DNA of 64,000 bases from Paraburkholderia sp. ZP32-5 (GTDB lineage Bacteria > Pseudomonadota > Gammaproteobacteria > Burkholderiales > Burkholderiaceae). The stretch is from positions 2,294,001 to 2,358,000 of the forward strand of contig NZ_JAJEJP010000001.1 of assembly GCF_021390495.1 (NCBI RefSeq). Direction: 5' to 3'. Numbering within the stretch: position 1 is the first letter of the stretch; each line of letters opens with the position of its first letter. Made by a program: the position numbers and the translations under genes. Below the pieces are notes generated by a model. The model was not told the DNA's origin. It worked only from the letters and a program-made list of their open reading frames with translations, and made no database searches. This document shows, in pieces, positions 52,913 to 61,488 of the stretch.

Positions 52913-53623
52913 ATGACCAAGCCTAGCGAGCGCATCGTCGTATTCGTCACGACCGCGCAGAAACGCGCGATCACCGCGACCGCCGAGGATCTGGGCATCA
53001 GCGTCAGCGAACTGATGCGGCGCGCGGTGCTGAGCTTCGGCGCGACGAGCGAACAGGTGAAGGCCGCGAGCATCGTCGACCGGCTGCGTGCGCCGCGCGC
53101 GCCCGATGCGCTGAACGTCGCGCTGCAGCGCGTCGCACGTGGCACGCGCCATGCACGCGCGGCGTTGCCGGCCGCGTTGCAGGCGCGTGAGGCGGACGAC
53201 GGCGATACGGAGACCAGCGGGACCACCGAAGCCGCGGTTGTCGCGCAAATGGCGGGCACCACGGCGGCCGAAGACGGCACTGAACGTGGCCCCAAAGCCA
53301 CTCCCGAAACCGACATGAAAGCCACAACGGTGAACCCTCCGTCCGCCGCCACAACCCAGCCCGCCCCGCTGCTGCCCGCCGGCGTCGCGGCCGCGCTCGC
53401 CGCCGAACAGGACGCGGAAGCGGCGGCAACGGCCGAAGCGGTCGCGCGTCTCACCGCCGCGAGAGCCGCCGAAGCCGATGATTCAATGCGGCAATCGCCA
53501 CCACGGCAAGAAGGCACGCCCGCGCGTCTGCGCAATTCGCTGAAACGCCGGCGCATCGACGAGACTTCCGACGACGACGAATCGAGCAGCGACCCGAGCA
53601 CCGAAGGCGGACGCTTCGCGTGA
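52913..53623 (+). CDS. Ribbon-helix-helix-like protein with charged low-complexity tail
   Basis: 236 residues. The first 45 residues (ERIVVFVTTAQKRAITATAEDLG, then SVSELMRRAVLSF) fit a ribbon-helix-helix DNA-binding fold. The middle is Ala/Thr/Pro-rich. The end has a basic cluster KRRR at about 211-214 followed by an acidic run (DETSDDDESSSD). No known family. The start MTKPSERIV at 52913 is chosen because it begins the folded part. Possibly a Burkholderiaceae-specific regulator. Confidence 0.7.
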   Translation: MTKPSERIVVFVTTAQKRAITATAEDLGISVSELMRRAVLSFGATSEQVKAASIVDRLRAPRAPDALNVALQRVARGTRHARAALPAALQAREADDGDTETSGTTEAAVVAQMAGTTAAEDGTERGPKATPETDMKATTVNPPSAATTQPAPLLPAGVAAALAAEQDAEAAATAEAVARLTAARAAEADDSMRQSPPRQEGTPARLRNSLKRRRIDETSDDDESSSDPSTEGGRFA

Positions 53624-54112
53624 CAGAATTGCGTCACGAAATTGCGTTATGAAAAGCACACGTCATAGAAAAGCTCGCGTCGTATCGCATAGCGTGAACT
53701 CGCGTCACTACGCTAAAGCGCGCGAATGAACCCCGTCTGTTTCACACCGTTACATCGGCGTGTCACGTTCGACTGCCCTTTTTATACCGCGACACACCCG
53801 CTCGAAACCGGCTTCTTGCAGCCCTACCCAATTCCTCGCTCAGCCGCCTCGTACAAGGCGCTTCGACAGAAAGCCGATGGTGTAATATCCGCCGTCAAGT
53901 TCATCTCCATCGCGAATTTGCATTCACCTGACAGCGTCGAATCCGGTATCGCATCCGGACAATTCGGGGCCCCGCTATTGCAATCGGCGAGCCTGCCCCG
54001 AACTCCGGTCCGAACGTTGCGCAGCTTCGCGCGCAGCGGCGTAAAGTAGCAGTTCAAGGCAGTCACGGCGCGCGGACATCGTCGGCGCCGCTTACATTCT
54101 CTGGAGGTTTTC
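53624..54112. other. Intergenic region before the PspA gene
   Basis: 489 nt. It has a short repeated ATTGCGT motif near 53628-53650 and a less GC-rich part around 53740-53960. No gene or clear promoter element was identified. Confidence 0.4.
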
Positions 54113-54793
54113 ATGTCGCTTTTTGACAGCATTTCGCGCACGCTCAAGGGTCTTCTGAACGACGCGGCCGACTCGGTGCAGGATCCGTCGCGCGACTCGC
54201 GCCAGATCGTGCGCGAACTCGATGACAGCATCGGCAAGGCGGAGAACTCGCTGATCGAGATCCAGGCACAGGTCGCGACCCAGCAGAGCAAGCGCGATGT
54301 TGCCGCGGACAAGGCGAAGAAGTACGAAGACGGCGCGAAGCGCGCGCTGCAGTCCGGCGACGAAGCGCTCGCGCGCGAAGCACTCGGCGCGCAGGCCACC
54401 GCCGAAGCCGAACGCGATGCGCTGACGAAGGAGCTGGCCACGCTGGAGCCGTCGGTCGCGCAACTGAAGAGCCAGATCGACGACATGCGCAGTCGCCGCA
54501 ACGATCTGAACGCCCGCTCGAACATCCTGCAGGCGAAGCAGCAGATCGCCGAAGCGAAGGACGTCGCGGCTACTGCGTTGGGCGGTATCGGCGGCAAGAA
54601 CCTGTCCGAAGATTTCCAGAAGCTCGAAGACAAGGTCGCGCTGTCGAACGCGCGCTCCGATGCACGTCTGAATTCCGCCGACGTGAAAAGCGGCAAGGCG
54701 CTCGACGACAAGCTCGCGGATCTGAATCGCGGTCCATCCGTCGACGACCGTCTCGAAGCATTGAAGAAGCAGCTGAACACGCCGGCGCAATAA
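54113..54793 (+). CDS. pspA: PspA/IM30 family membrane-stress protein
   Basis: 226 residues, almost entirely alpha-helical coiled coil, the hallmark of PspA/IM30 (ESCRT-III-like) proteins that form rods or rings on stressed inner membranes. The N-terminal MSLFDSISRTLKGLLND amphipathic helix is the membrane-binding part. GGAGG-like CTGGAGGT lies ahead of the ATG. It is followed 180 nt later by a membrane protein, with a terminator at the end of the pair. No PspF or sigma-54 site was found, so the control differs from that in E. coli. Confidence 0.88.
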   Translation: MSLFDSISRTLKGLLNDAADSVQDPSRDSRQIVRELDDSIGKAENSLIEIQAQVATQQSKRDVAADKAKKYEDGAKRALQSGDEALAREALGAQATAEAERDALTKELATLEPSVAQLKSQIDDMRSRRNDLNARSNILQAKQQIAEAKDVAATALGGIGGKNLSEDFQKLEDKVALSNARSDARLNSADVKSGKALDDKLADLNRGPSVDDRLEALKKQLNTPAQ

Positions 54794-54973
54794 GCGCGCG
54801 GTGTGTATCGATTGCCGTGCATCAAACACGCGTTCAAACGCGCATTCAAGCGATACACGGCAACAGCAGTACATGCCGGGGCAAGCCAATCGAGCCAGCC
54901 CCAGCATACCGGCCGCCGTACGCGGCCACCGCAATCGACTGATGGAGACGGGCGCGTCGCGCCCGGTCCGCAC

Positions 54974-56155
54974 ATGAAAAAATTTCTCGTAGCCGCTTTC
55001 GCTTCGCTGCTCGTCGTGTCGGCGGCGGCGTTCGCGGTGCCGACAGTTCAGCAAATCGAATCGGCGATGGCGCAAGGCAACTGGCAGCAGGCCGACTCCG
55101 GTCTGAACGAAGTGCTGCAAGCCCATCCGAACAACGCCCGCGCGCACTATCTGTATGCCCAGGTGCTCGATCGCGAAGGCCGTTACAGCGAAGCGCTCGC
55201 GCAGATACAACAGGCCAAGACGCTCGATCCGCAGATCCGCTTCACCGATCCGGCCCGCTTCGCGCAAACCGAAGCACGCCTGCGCAGCGATGCGCAACGC
55301 GCGGGCGGCAACGTTACCCGTCACGCCGCGAATCCGTTCGCGCAGCAGAATGCGCCTGCTGTGCAGCAACAGTCGGCGATGGTGTCGCAAGCGCAACAAC
55401 GGCATGGTCCGGGGGCTGGTATGTGGATCGGTATCATCGTTCTGATCGCTGTGATCGCATTGGTGCTGCGCTGGACTTTGCGCCGCGCCCGCACACAGGA
55501 AGATACGCGTGCCGACGACGATCGCCGCACGCAGCTGAAGCGCGCGACGGATCTGCTCAACGCGGTGCGTTCGCTGAAGCTCGACGTGAAGCTCTCCACC
55601 GCGCCGGGGCATGAGGCGCTGGAGAAAGACGTCGAGGCGACCGAGGAGCAACTGCGCGGAACCGTCGAGGCGCTGTCGAACGGCAAGAATCCGCTGCCGC
55701 CGTATCAGCTCGACGAACTCGAGCAGCGCGTCGCGAGCCTGCGCGCTCGCGCCGACGGCCGGCCCGACCCGACCGCCGCATCCGTGGGTACCGGGCAGCA
55801 ATCGGCGTATGCACAGGAAGCCGAACGCTTCGGCAGCCCGCAGCCGCCCTATCCGCAAACCCAGCCCTATCAGCAGCAGCCGCAGGTCATCGTGCAGCAA
55901 GGCGGTGGAATGGGCGGCGGCATGGGCGGTCTGCTGACCGGCGTGCTGCTCGGCGAAGCGCTGAGCCACGGGCGTGATCGCGTCGTCGAGCGCGACGTGA
56001 TCGTCGACGACGACGAACTGCGCCGCCGCGGCAACGACGGCGGCAATGGCGGCGGCCTCGATTTCGGTCAGGGCTCGAACGACTGGAATGACAACAGCGG
56101 CGGTGGCATCGACATGGGCAGCAACGATGATTCGGGCGGCTGGACCGATACCTGA
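54974..56155 (+). CDS. Membrane-anchored tetratricopeptide-type protein linked to PspA
   Basis: 393 residues. A signal peptide (MKKFLVAAFASLLVVSAAAFA) is followed by TPR-like helices (NWQQADSGLNEVLQAHPNNARAHYLYAQVL), a Gln/Ala linker and one membrane helix at about 150-168 (MWIGIIVLIAVIALVLRW). A coiled coil follows, and the last 100 residues are Gly/Asp/Asn-rich. No named family. With the TPR in the periplasm and coiled coil in the cytoplasm it could pass a signal to PspA; that is inference. The ATG at 54974 is chosen for the signal peptide. Confidence 0.82.
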   Translation: MKKFLVAAFASLLVVSAAAFAVPTVQQIESAMAQGNWQQADSGLNEVLQAHPNNARAHYLYAQVLDREGRYSEALAQIQQAKTLDPQIRFTDPARFAQTEARLRSDAQRAGGNVTRHAANPFAQQNAPAVQQQSAMVSQAQQRHGPGAGMWIGIIVLIAVIALVLRWTLRRARTQEDTRADDDRRTQLKRATDLLNAVRSLKLDVKLSTAPGHEALEKDVEATEEQLRGTVEALSNGKNPLPPYQLDELEQRVASLRARADGRPDPTAASVGTGQQSAYAQEAERFGSPQPPYPQTQPYQQQPQVIVQQGGGMGGGMGGLLTGVLLGEALSHGRDRVVERDVIVDDDELRRRGNDGGNGGGLDFGQGSNDWNDNSGGGIDMGSNDDSGGWTDT

Positions 56156-56193
56156 TCGAGTCGCGCTTTTATAGCGCCTGCACCGCGTCGAAC

Positions 56194-56226
56194 AAAAACA
56201 GGCTCCTTCGCACGGAGCCTGTTTTT
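56194..56226 (+). terminator. Rho-independent terminator of the pspA pair
   Basis: AAAAACAGGCTCC, a 7-nt loop and its exact reverse complement GGAGCCTGTTTTT, 39 nt past the stop. It would work in both directions. Confidence 0.9.
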
Positions 56227-56369
56227 CTCTGCGCTGCGCTTTGCGTTGTATGCCGATGGGTGTACACGCATCCGCACCCGAAGTCTCACGCCGAAGCACA
56301 GACGATGCGATGCACTGCCGCGCCGCCCTTCGCTCCACCCACTGCTTTCACCCGCCGCCGGAGATCATC

Positions 56370-57860
56370 ATGACGCCCGCCCCTTCCGCTTCCGTAGCCA
56401 CGCCGCGTATCGCGATCGTCGGCAGCGGCTTTTCCGGCATCGGCATGGCGATCCGTCTGCAACAGATGGGCATCACGTCGTTCACGATCTACGAGGCCGC
56501 GAGCGGTATCGGCGGCACCTGGCGCGATAACGCCTATCCCGGCGCGGCCTGCGATATCCCGTCGCATCTCTATTCGTTTTCGTTCGAGGCGAATCCGTCG
56601 TGGTCGCGCGCGTTCAGCGCTCAGGCGGAAATTCTCGACTATCTGCAACATTGCGCGCGCAAGTATGACGTCGAGCGCTACGTGCGATGCAATACGAAGG
56701 TCAGCGCCGCGCGCTTCGACGAAACGCGTCAACTGTGGCTCGTCGATATCGACACGAACGGCGCGCGCGAAACTATCGAGGCCGACGTGCTGATCGCCGC
56801 GAACGGTCTGCTGTCGCGTCCGGCGTTGCCGCGCATCGACGGGATCGATCGCTTCGAAGGCAAGCTGTTTCATTCGGCGCGCTGGGACCATGCGTATCCG
56901 CTCGACGGCAAACGCGTCGCGGTGATCGGCACCGGCGCGAGCGCGATCCAGTTCGTGCCGTGCATCCAGCCGCGCGTCGCGCACCTGGACCTGTTCCAGC
57001 GCACCGCGCCGTGGGTCATGCCGAAGCCCGACAAACCGGTCGGTCCGCGCGCGCACTGGCTGTTTCGAACGCTGCCGTTCACGCAACGCGTCGTGCGCAG
57101 CGCGCTCTACTGGCAGCACGAATCGCGCGCGCTCGCGTTCGTCGTCAATCCGAAGCTGATGAACGCAGCGATGAAGTTCGGCCGCAGCTATCTGGAGCGG
57201 CGCGTCAAGGACCCGGTGCTGCGCGCGAAGCTCACGCCGAACTACCGGATCGGCTGCAAGCGCGTGCTGCTATCGAGCGAGTACTACCCGGCCGTCTGCC
57301 AGCCGAACGTCGACGTGGTGACGAGCGGCATTCGCGAGATCGTCGCCGATGGCATCGTCACCGAAGACGGCGTGCATCATCACGCGGACGCGATCATCTG
57401 CGGCACCGGCTTCCAGGTCAACGACGTGCGCGCGCCATTCGAAGTCACCGGACTCGACGGCACGGACCTGAGCACGCTGTGGCTGCGCGACGGCCCGCAA
57501 GCGTATCTCGGCGTCAGCATCGCGAACTTTCCGAACTTCTTCATGCTTGCCGGTCCGAATACCGCACTCGGCCACAACTCGATGATCTATATGATCGAGT
57601 CGCAGCTGCAATACATCGTCGATTGCCTGCGTGTATTGCGCCGCCGCAACGCTCGCACGATGACGTTGCGCGCCGACGTGCAGCGCGATTTCAATGCGCG
57701 TCTGCAGAAAGACATGCGGCATTCGGTATGGGCGACCGGCTGCCAGAGCTGGTATCAGACCAAGAGCGGCAAGGTCACCGCGCTATGGCCCGGCTTCACG
57801 TTCAGTTTTCGCAAACTGACGCGGCGCGTGCGGCCGCGGGACTATCGTTTCGCGCCTTGA
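56370..57860 (+). CDS. Flavin-containing Baeyer-Villiger-type monooxygenase
   Basis: 496 residues. FAD-binding Rossmann motif GSGFSGIG (18-25), the BVMO fingerprint FEGKLFHSARWD, and the second dinucleotide motif GTGASAIQ are all present in order. The enzyme would insert oxygen next to a ketone using NADPH. The ATG at 56370 is chosen because the 43 codons upstream include DNA next to a terminator and show no family similarity. No linked metabolic genes, so the substrate is unknown. Confidence 0.92.
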   Translation: MTPAPSASVATPRIAIVGSGFSGIGMAIRLQQMGITSFTIYEAASGIGGTWRDNAYPGAACDIPSHLYSFSFEANPSWSRAFSAQAEILDYLQHCARKYDVERYVRCNTKVSAARFDETRQLWLVDIDTNGARETIEADVLIAANGLLSRPALPRIDGIDRFEGKLFHSARWDHAYPLDGKRVAVIGTGASAIQFVPCIQPRVAHLDLFQRTAPWVMPKPDKPVGPRAHWLFRTLPFTQRVVRSALYWQHESRALAFVVNPKLMNAAMKFGRSYLERRVKDPVLRAKLTPNYRIGCKRVLLSSEYYPAVCQPNVDVVTSGIREIVADGIVTEDGVHHHADAIICGTGFQVNDVRAPFEVTGLDGTDLSTLWLRDGPQAYLGVSIANFPNFFMLAGPNTALGHNSMIYMIESQLQYIVDCLRVLRRRNARTMTLRADVQRDFNARLQKDMRHSVWATGCQSWYQTKSGKVTALWPGFTFSFRKLTRRVRPRDYRFAP

Positions 57861-58256
57861 TGCGGCGCGCGTTGCGGGTTTGGCGGGTTGAGGGATCGAG
57901 GGCGTACCGCATATAGCACATCGTGCCAGCATTCGTCCTCACCCACCGCTCAACAAGCGCAACAAGTCCCATAGAAACTTGCAGATCATCACGATCAATT
58001 CCCACAGACGAAAAAGCGGCTGCCAGTCCAGCACAGACAGAAGAGACTCGATCATCGTCATCGCCGCAAAAAGTCACCACGGCTTGCCGCGACGTGTCGG
58101 CCCACGCCGGCGAGTGCGGGATATCCCCGATCAAGTCGACTGAAAGTTCGTCGTAAACACATGGGAGAGACCTTATAGACGCCGCATCCACCACGGATGA
58201 CGGCGCGTTCGCATTGGTGTCACCGGCGCGCCTGGCGCGCTACCGAGGAGACAGCT
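57861..58256. other. Intergenic region with the sigma-28-type promoter of chemoreceptor 3
   Basis: 396 nt. Two overlapping frames here (57802-58194 minus, 57923-58156 plus) lack ribosome sites and family resemblance and are not called. The sigma-28-type promoter is at 58131-58157. Confidence 0.45.
58131..58157 (+). promoter_or_regulatory. Sigma-28 (FliA)-type promoter of chemoreceptor 3
   Basis: TCAAG, 14 bp, GTCGTAAA: same first element and spacing as the two chemoreceptor promoters at 8996 and 11229, with one change in the second element. It ends 99 nt before the start codon. Confidence 0.65.
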
Positions 58257-59660
58257 ATGACGCGCTTCAGTTTTCGCCGTGCCCACCGTTCGCAAAGCGT
58301 CGTCGGCGATATTGCCGCGCAGGCGGGCAAACTGGGCATGGAAATCTGCGACGTGTCGGGGCACGTCGACGAAGTCGCCGCGCGCATCCAGAACCAGTCG
58401 CAAGTATGCCGCGCGCTGCGCGAATCGGCCGCGCAGACGCTCGCGGGCAATCATCGCATCGCCGCGGCCGCGCGCGAAATGCGCAGTGTATCGGCTGGCG
58501 CTGCCACCGGCGTGCAGGAATCGCAGACAACCCTCGAAGCATCGCTTGCCGATATCCACGGTCTCGTCGAAGGCGTGACCGTGATCGAAAGCCAGATCGG
58601 CGCGCTGCGCAGCGCGCTTGCCCACGTGAGCCGCGTCTCGGAAGAGATTTCGCTGATCGCGCGGCAAACCCATCTGCTCGCGCTGAACGCCGCGATCGAA
58701 GCGGCGCGCGCCGGCGAATCGGGGCGCAGCTTCGCGGTGGTGGCCGCCGAGGTCAAGAACCTGTCCGCGAAAACCGCGCAGGCCACCGGGCAGATCGAAA
58801 CCACGCTGGCGCAGCTCACGCAGCAGACCGAGCAACTGATCAGCGAAGGCGCGGTGAATACGGCGCGCGCGCATCGGGTGCGTGAAGGCACGCGCAAGAT
58901 CGGCGATGTCGTGCATGCGACCGGCGACGCGATCGCGCAACTGAACAACGAGGCCGGCCAGATCGCGACGCTGACCGGCGAGATCGAAACGCAATGCGAC
59001 GGGCTCGAAGCCCAGGTGCTGGAGATGGCGAGCGGCGTCGAGGATTCGAGCGAGAACTTCACGCAGGCGAGAAACCGGCTCGGCAATCTGCTCGGCGTAT
59101 CCGAGACGCTGATCGAGCTGACCGCGGCGACCGGCGTCGAAACCGCGGATACGCGTTTCATCGATGCGGTACAGCAGGTCGCGGCGAAGGTCGGCAAACT
59201 GTTCGACGCGGCCATCGCGCGCGGCGATATCTCGCTCGACGAGCTGTTCGACTCGCAGTACGTGCCGATACCGGGCAGCAATCCGCAGCAATTCATGACG
59301 CGTTTCACCGCGTTCACCGACCGCGTGCTGCCGCCGATCCAGGAGCCGATGCTCGAACTCGATCCGCGCGTCGTGTTCTGTACGGCGGTCGATCTGCGCG
59401 GTTATATGCCGACGCACAACCAGAAGTTCTCGTTGCCGCAAAGCGATGACCCGGTGTGGAACGCCGCGAACTGCCGCAACCGGCGCATGTTCAACGATCG
59501 CACCGGGCTCGCGGCCGCGTCGCATACGAAGCCGTTTCTGCTGCAAACCTATCGCCGCGACATGGGCGGCGGCCAGTTTGCGATGATGAAGGATGCGTCG
59601 GCGCCGATATTCGTCGGCGGCCGGCATTGGGGTGGTATGAGACTCGCCTACAAGGTCTGA
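58257..59660 (+). CDS. Soluble methyl-accepting chemotaxis-like protein with C-terminal sensor
   Basis: 467 residues and no transmembrane helix. The MCP signalling coiled coil comes first, with tip region IARQTHLLALNAAIEAARAG at about residues 140-159. The sensor-like domain is at the C terminus (about 290-467, ending FAMMKDASAPIFVGGRHWGGMRLAYKV in spirit, with the Cache-like DRTGLAAA motif). This order is reversed from that of classical receptors. GAGGAGA precedes the ATG. It probably senses an intracellular or redox signal through the core chemotaxis kinase; the ligand is unknown. Confidence 0.88.
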   Translation: MTRFSFRRAHRSQSVVGDIAAQAGKLGMEICDVSGHVDEVAARIQNQSQVCRALRESAAQTLAGNHRIAAAAREMRSVSAGAATGVQESQTTLEASLADIHGLVEGVTVIESQIGALRSALAHVSRVSEEISLIARQTHLLALNAAIEAARAGESGRSFAVVAAEVKNLSAKTAQATGQIETTLAQLTQQTEQLISEGAVNTARAHRVREGTRKIGDVVHATGDAIAQLNNEAGQIATLTGEIETQCDGLEAQVLEMASGVEDSSENFTQARNRLGNLLGVSETLIELTAATGVETADTRFIDAVQQVAAKVGKLFDAAIARGDISLDELFDSQYVPIPGSNPQQFMTRFTAFTDRVLPPIQEPMLELDPRVVFCTAVDLRGYMPTHNQKFSLPQSDDPVWNAANCRNRRMFNDRTGLAAASHTKPFLLQTYRRDMGGGQFAMMKDASAPIFVGGRHWGGMRLAYKV

Positions 59661-59740
59661 CGCGACGCGGCGGCATCGAAGAGAAAAGCGTCACGAAGGC
59701 GCCGCGCGGACCTTGCGCGGCGCTCGCGATCACCACCACA

Positions 59741-60559
59741 TCAAACCGCCATCACCGCGCGCTTGCGCTCGGCGCGCTGCATGAAGAAGTTGGCGGCCAC
59801 CACGCCGACGCTGACGACCGCGATAAACAGCGTCGCCAGCGCATTCATCTCCGGATTCAAACCGAGCCGCACGCGCGAGAACACGACGAGCGGCAACGTC
59901 GTCGAGCCGGGGCCGGACAGGAACGCGGACAACACGAGGTCGTCGATCGACAACGTGAACGACAGCAGCCAGCCCGACACCAGCGCCTGCGAAATCAGCG
60001 GTAGCGTGACGAAGAAGAACACCCTGAGCGGCGTCGCGCCGAGATCGAGCGCGGCCTCTTCGAGCGAAGGATGCAGCTCTCGCACACGCGACTGCACGAT
60101 GATCGCGACATACGAAATACACAGCATCACGTGGCCGATCCAGATCGTGAAGATGCCGCGCTCGGCCGGCCAGCCGATCAGACGGCCCATTTCGATAAAC
60201 AGCAGCAGCAGCGAAATGCCCTGAATCACTTCGGGAATCACGAGCGGCGCGTTGATCATGCCGGTGTACAGCGTGAAGCCGCGAAAGCGGCCCATGCGCG
60301 CGAGCACGAAGCCGGCCCACGTGCCGATCACGACCGACGCGAACGCGGTCATCAAGCCAATCCGCAACGACAGCCACGCGGACGCGATCAGTTCGTCGTC
60401 CTGCAGCAACGCCGCATACCAGCGCGTCGAAAAGCGCGTCCACACGGTCACCAGTTGCGACTCGTTGAACGAGTACACGACGAGGCTGACGATCGGGATA
60501 TACAGAAACAGAAAGCCGATGCCCAGCGCGATCAGCTGCAACATGCGATTCGGCTTCAT
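59741..60559 (-). CDS. potI: Putrescine ABC transporter permease PotI
   Basis: 272 residues, six hydrophobic helices, binding-protein-dependent permease with the EAA loop (EEAALDLGATPLRVFFFVTLPL). It pairs with PotH in the inner membrane. It overlaps potH by 4 nt. Last gene of the potFGHI operon. Confidence 0.94.
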   Translation of the reverse strand: MKPNRMLQLIALGIGFLFLYIPIVSLVVYSFNESQLVTVWTRFSTRWYAALLQDDELIASAWLSLRIGLMTAFASVVIGTWAGFVLARMGRFRGFTLYTGMINAPLVIPEVIQGISLLLLFIEMGRLIGWPAERGIFTIWIGHVMLCISYVAIIVQSRVRELHPSLEEAALDLGATPLRVFFFVTLPLISQALVSGWLLSFTLSIDDLVLSAFLSGPGSTTLPLVVFSRVRLGLNPEMNALATLFIAVVSVGVVAANFFMQRAERKRAVMAV

Positions 60560-61488
60560 CGACGGCCCTCCTCCAGCGCCTTCGCCTGCGCGTGCTGGAA
60601 CAGCGCCATCGGCACCAGCAGCAGCAACACCATCGCGCAGGTGACCGCCGAGGCCATCGGCCAGTCGGCGTTGTCGAAGAACTCATTCCACATTACGCGA
60701 CCGATCATCAGCGTGTTCGCACCGCCGAGCAGTTCCGGAATCACGTACTCGCCGACCGCCGGAATGAACACCAGCAAGCAGCCCGCGACGATGCCGTTCT
60801 TCGATAGCGGCAGCGTGATCTGCCAGAACGCTTTCCACGGTTTCGCGCCGAGGTCGTACGCGGCTTCGAGCAAGGTCAGGTCCATCTTCACAAGGTGCGC
60901 GTAAAGCGGCATCACCAGAAACGGCAGGTACGAATAGACCATGCCGATATAGACCGCCGTGTTGGTGTGATACAGCTCGATCGGCGAATGGATCAGCCCG
61001 ATCGACATCAGGAAGTTATTCAACAGCCCGTTGTTTTTCAGAATGCCGATCCATGCGTACACGCGAATCAGGAACGACGTCCAGAACGGCAGCATCACGG
61101 CCATCATCAGCAGATTGCGGGTGGCCGGATTCGAGCGCGCGATGTAATACGCCATCGGATAACCGATCAGCAGACACAGCACCGTCGAGATCGCCGCGAC
61201 CACGACCGAATTCACATAGGTCGCGAAATAAAGGCTGTCGGTCAGCAAAAACGCGTAATGCGACAGATCGAGCGTGATGTGCAGCGCGCCGTCCGCGAAG
61301 TTGACGAGTTGCGTGTACGGCGGAATGCCGAGCTGCGAATCGGCGAAGCTGATCTTCACGACCAGCAGAAACGGCACGAGGAAAAACAGCAGCAGCCAGA
61401 TGAACGGCCCCGCCACCACCGCGGTGCGGCCGGTCAGCTTCAGCCGCCGTGCCGGCCATGTGAAGAAGGAAGCAAGCGCGGCCTTCAT
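60556..61488 (-). CDS. potH: Putrescine ABC transporter permease PotH
   Basis: 310 residues, six to seven helices with a long N-terminal cytoplasmic part. The EAA loop is LLEAAYDLGAKPWKAFWQITLPL. It overlaps both potG and potI by 4 nt, so the three genes are tightly coupled. Confidence 0.94.
   Translation of the reverse strand: MKAALASFFTWPARRLKLTGRTAVVAGPFIWLLLFFLVPFLLVVKISFADSQLGIPPYTQLVNFADGALHITLDLSHYAFLLTDSLYFATYVNSVVVAAISTVLCLLIGYPMAYYIARSNPATRNLLMMAVMLPFWTSFLIRVYAWIGILKNNGLLNNFLMSIGLIHSPIELYHTNTAVYIGMVYSYLPFLVMPLYAHLVKMDLTLLEAAYDLGAKPWKAFWQITLPLSKNGIVAGCLLVFIPAVGEYVIPELLGGANTLMIGRVMWNEFFDNADWPMASAVTCAMVLLLLVPMALFQHAQAKALEEGRR

Noticed and set aside
57802..58194. Minus-strand frame of 130 codons between the monooxygenase and chemoreceptor 3
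   Set aside because: It overlaps the end of the monooxygenase gene and the sigma-28-type promoter, has no ribosome site, and resembles no known protein.
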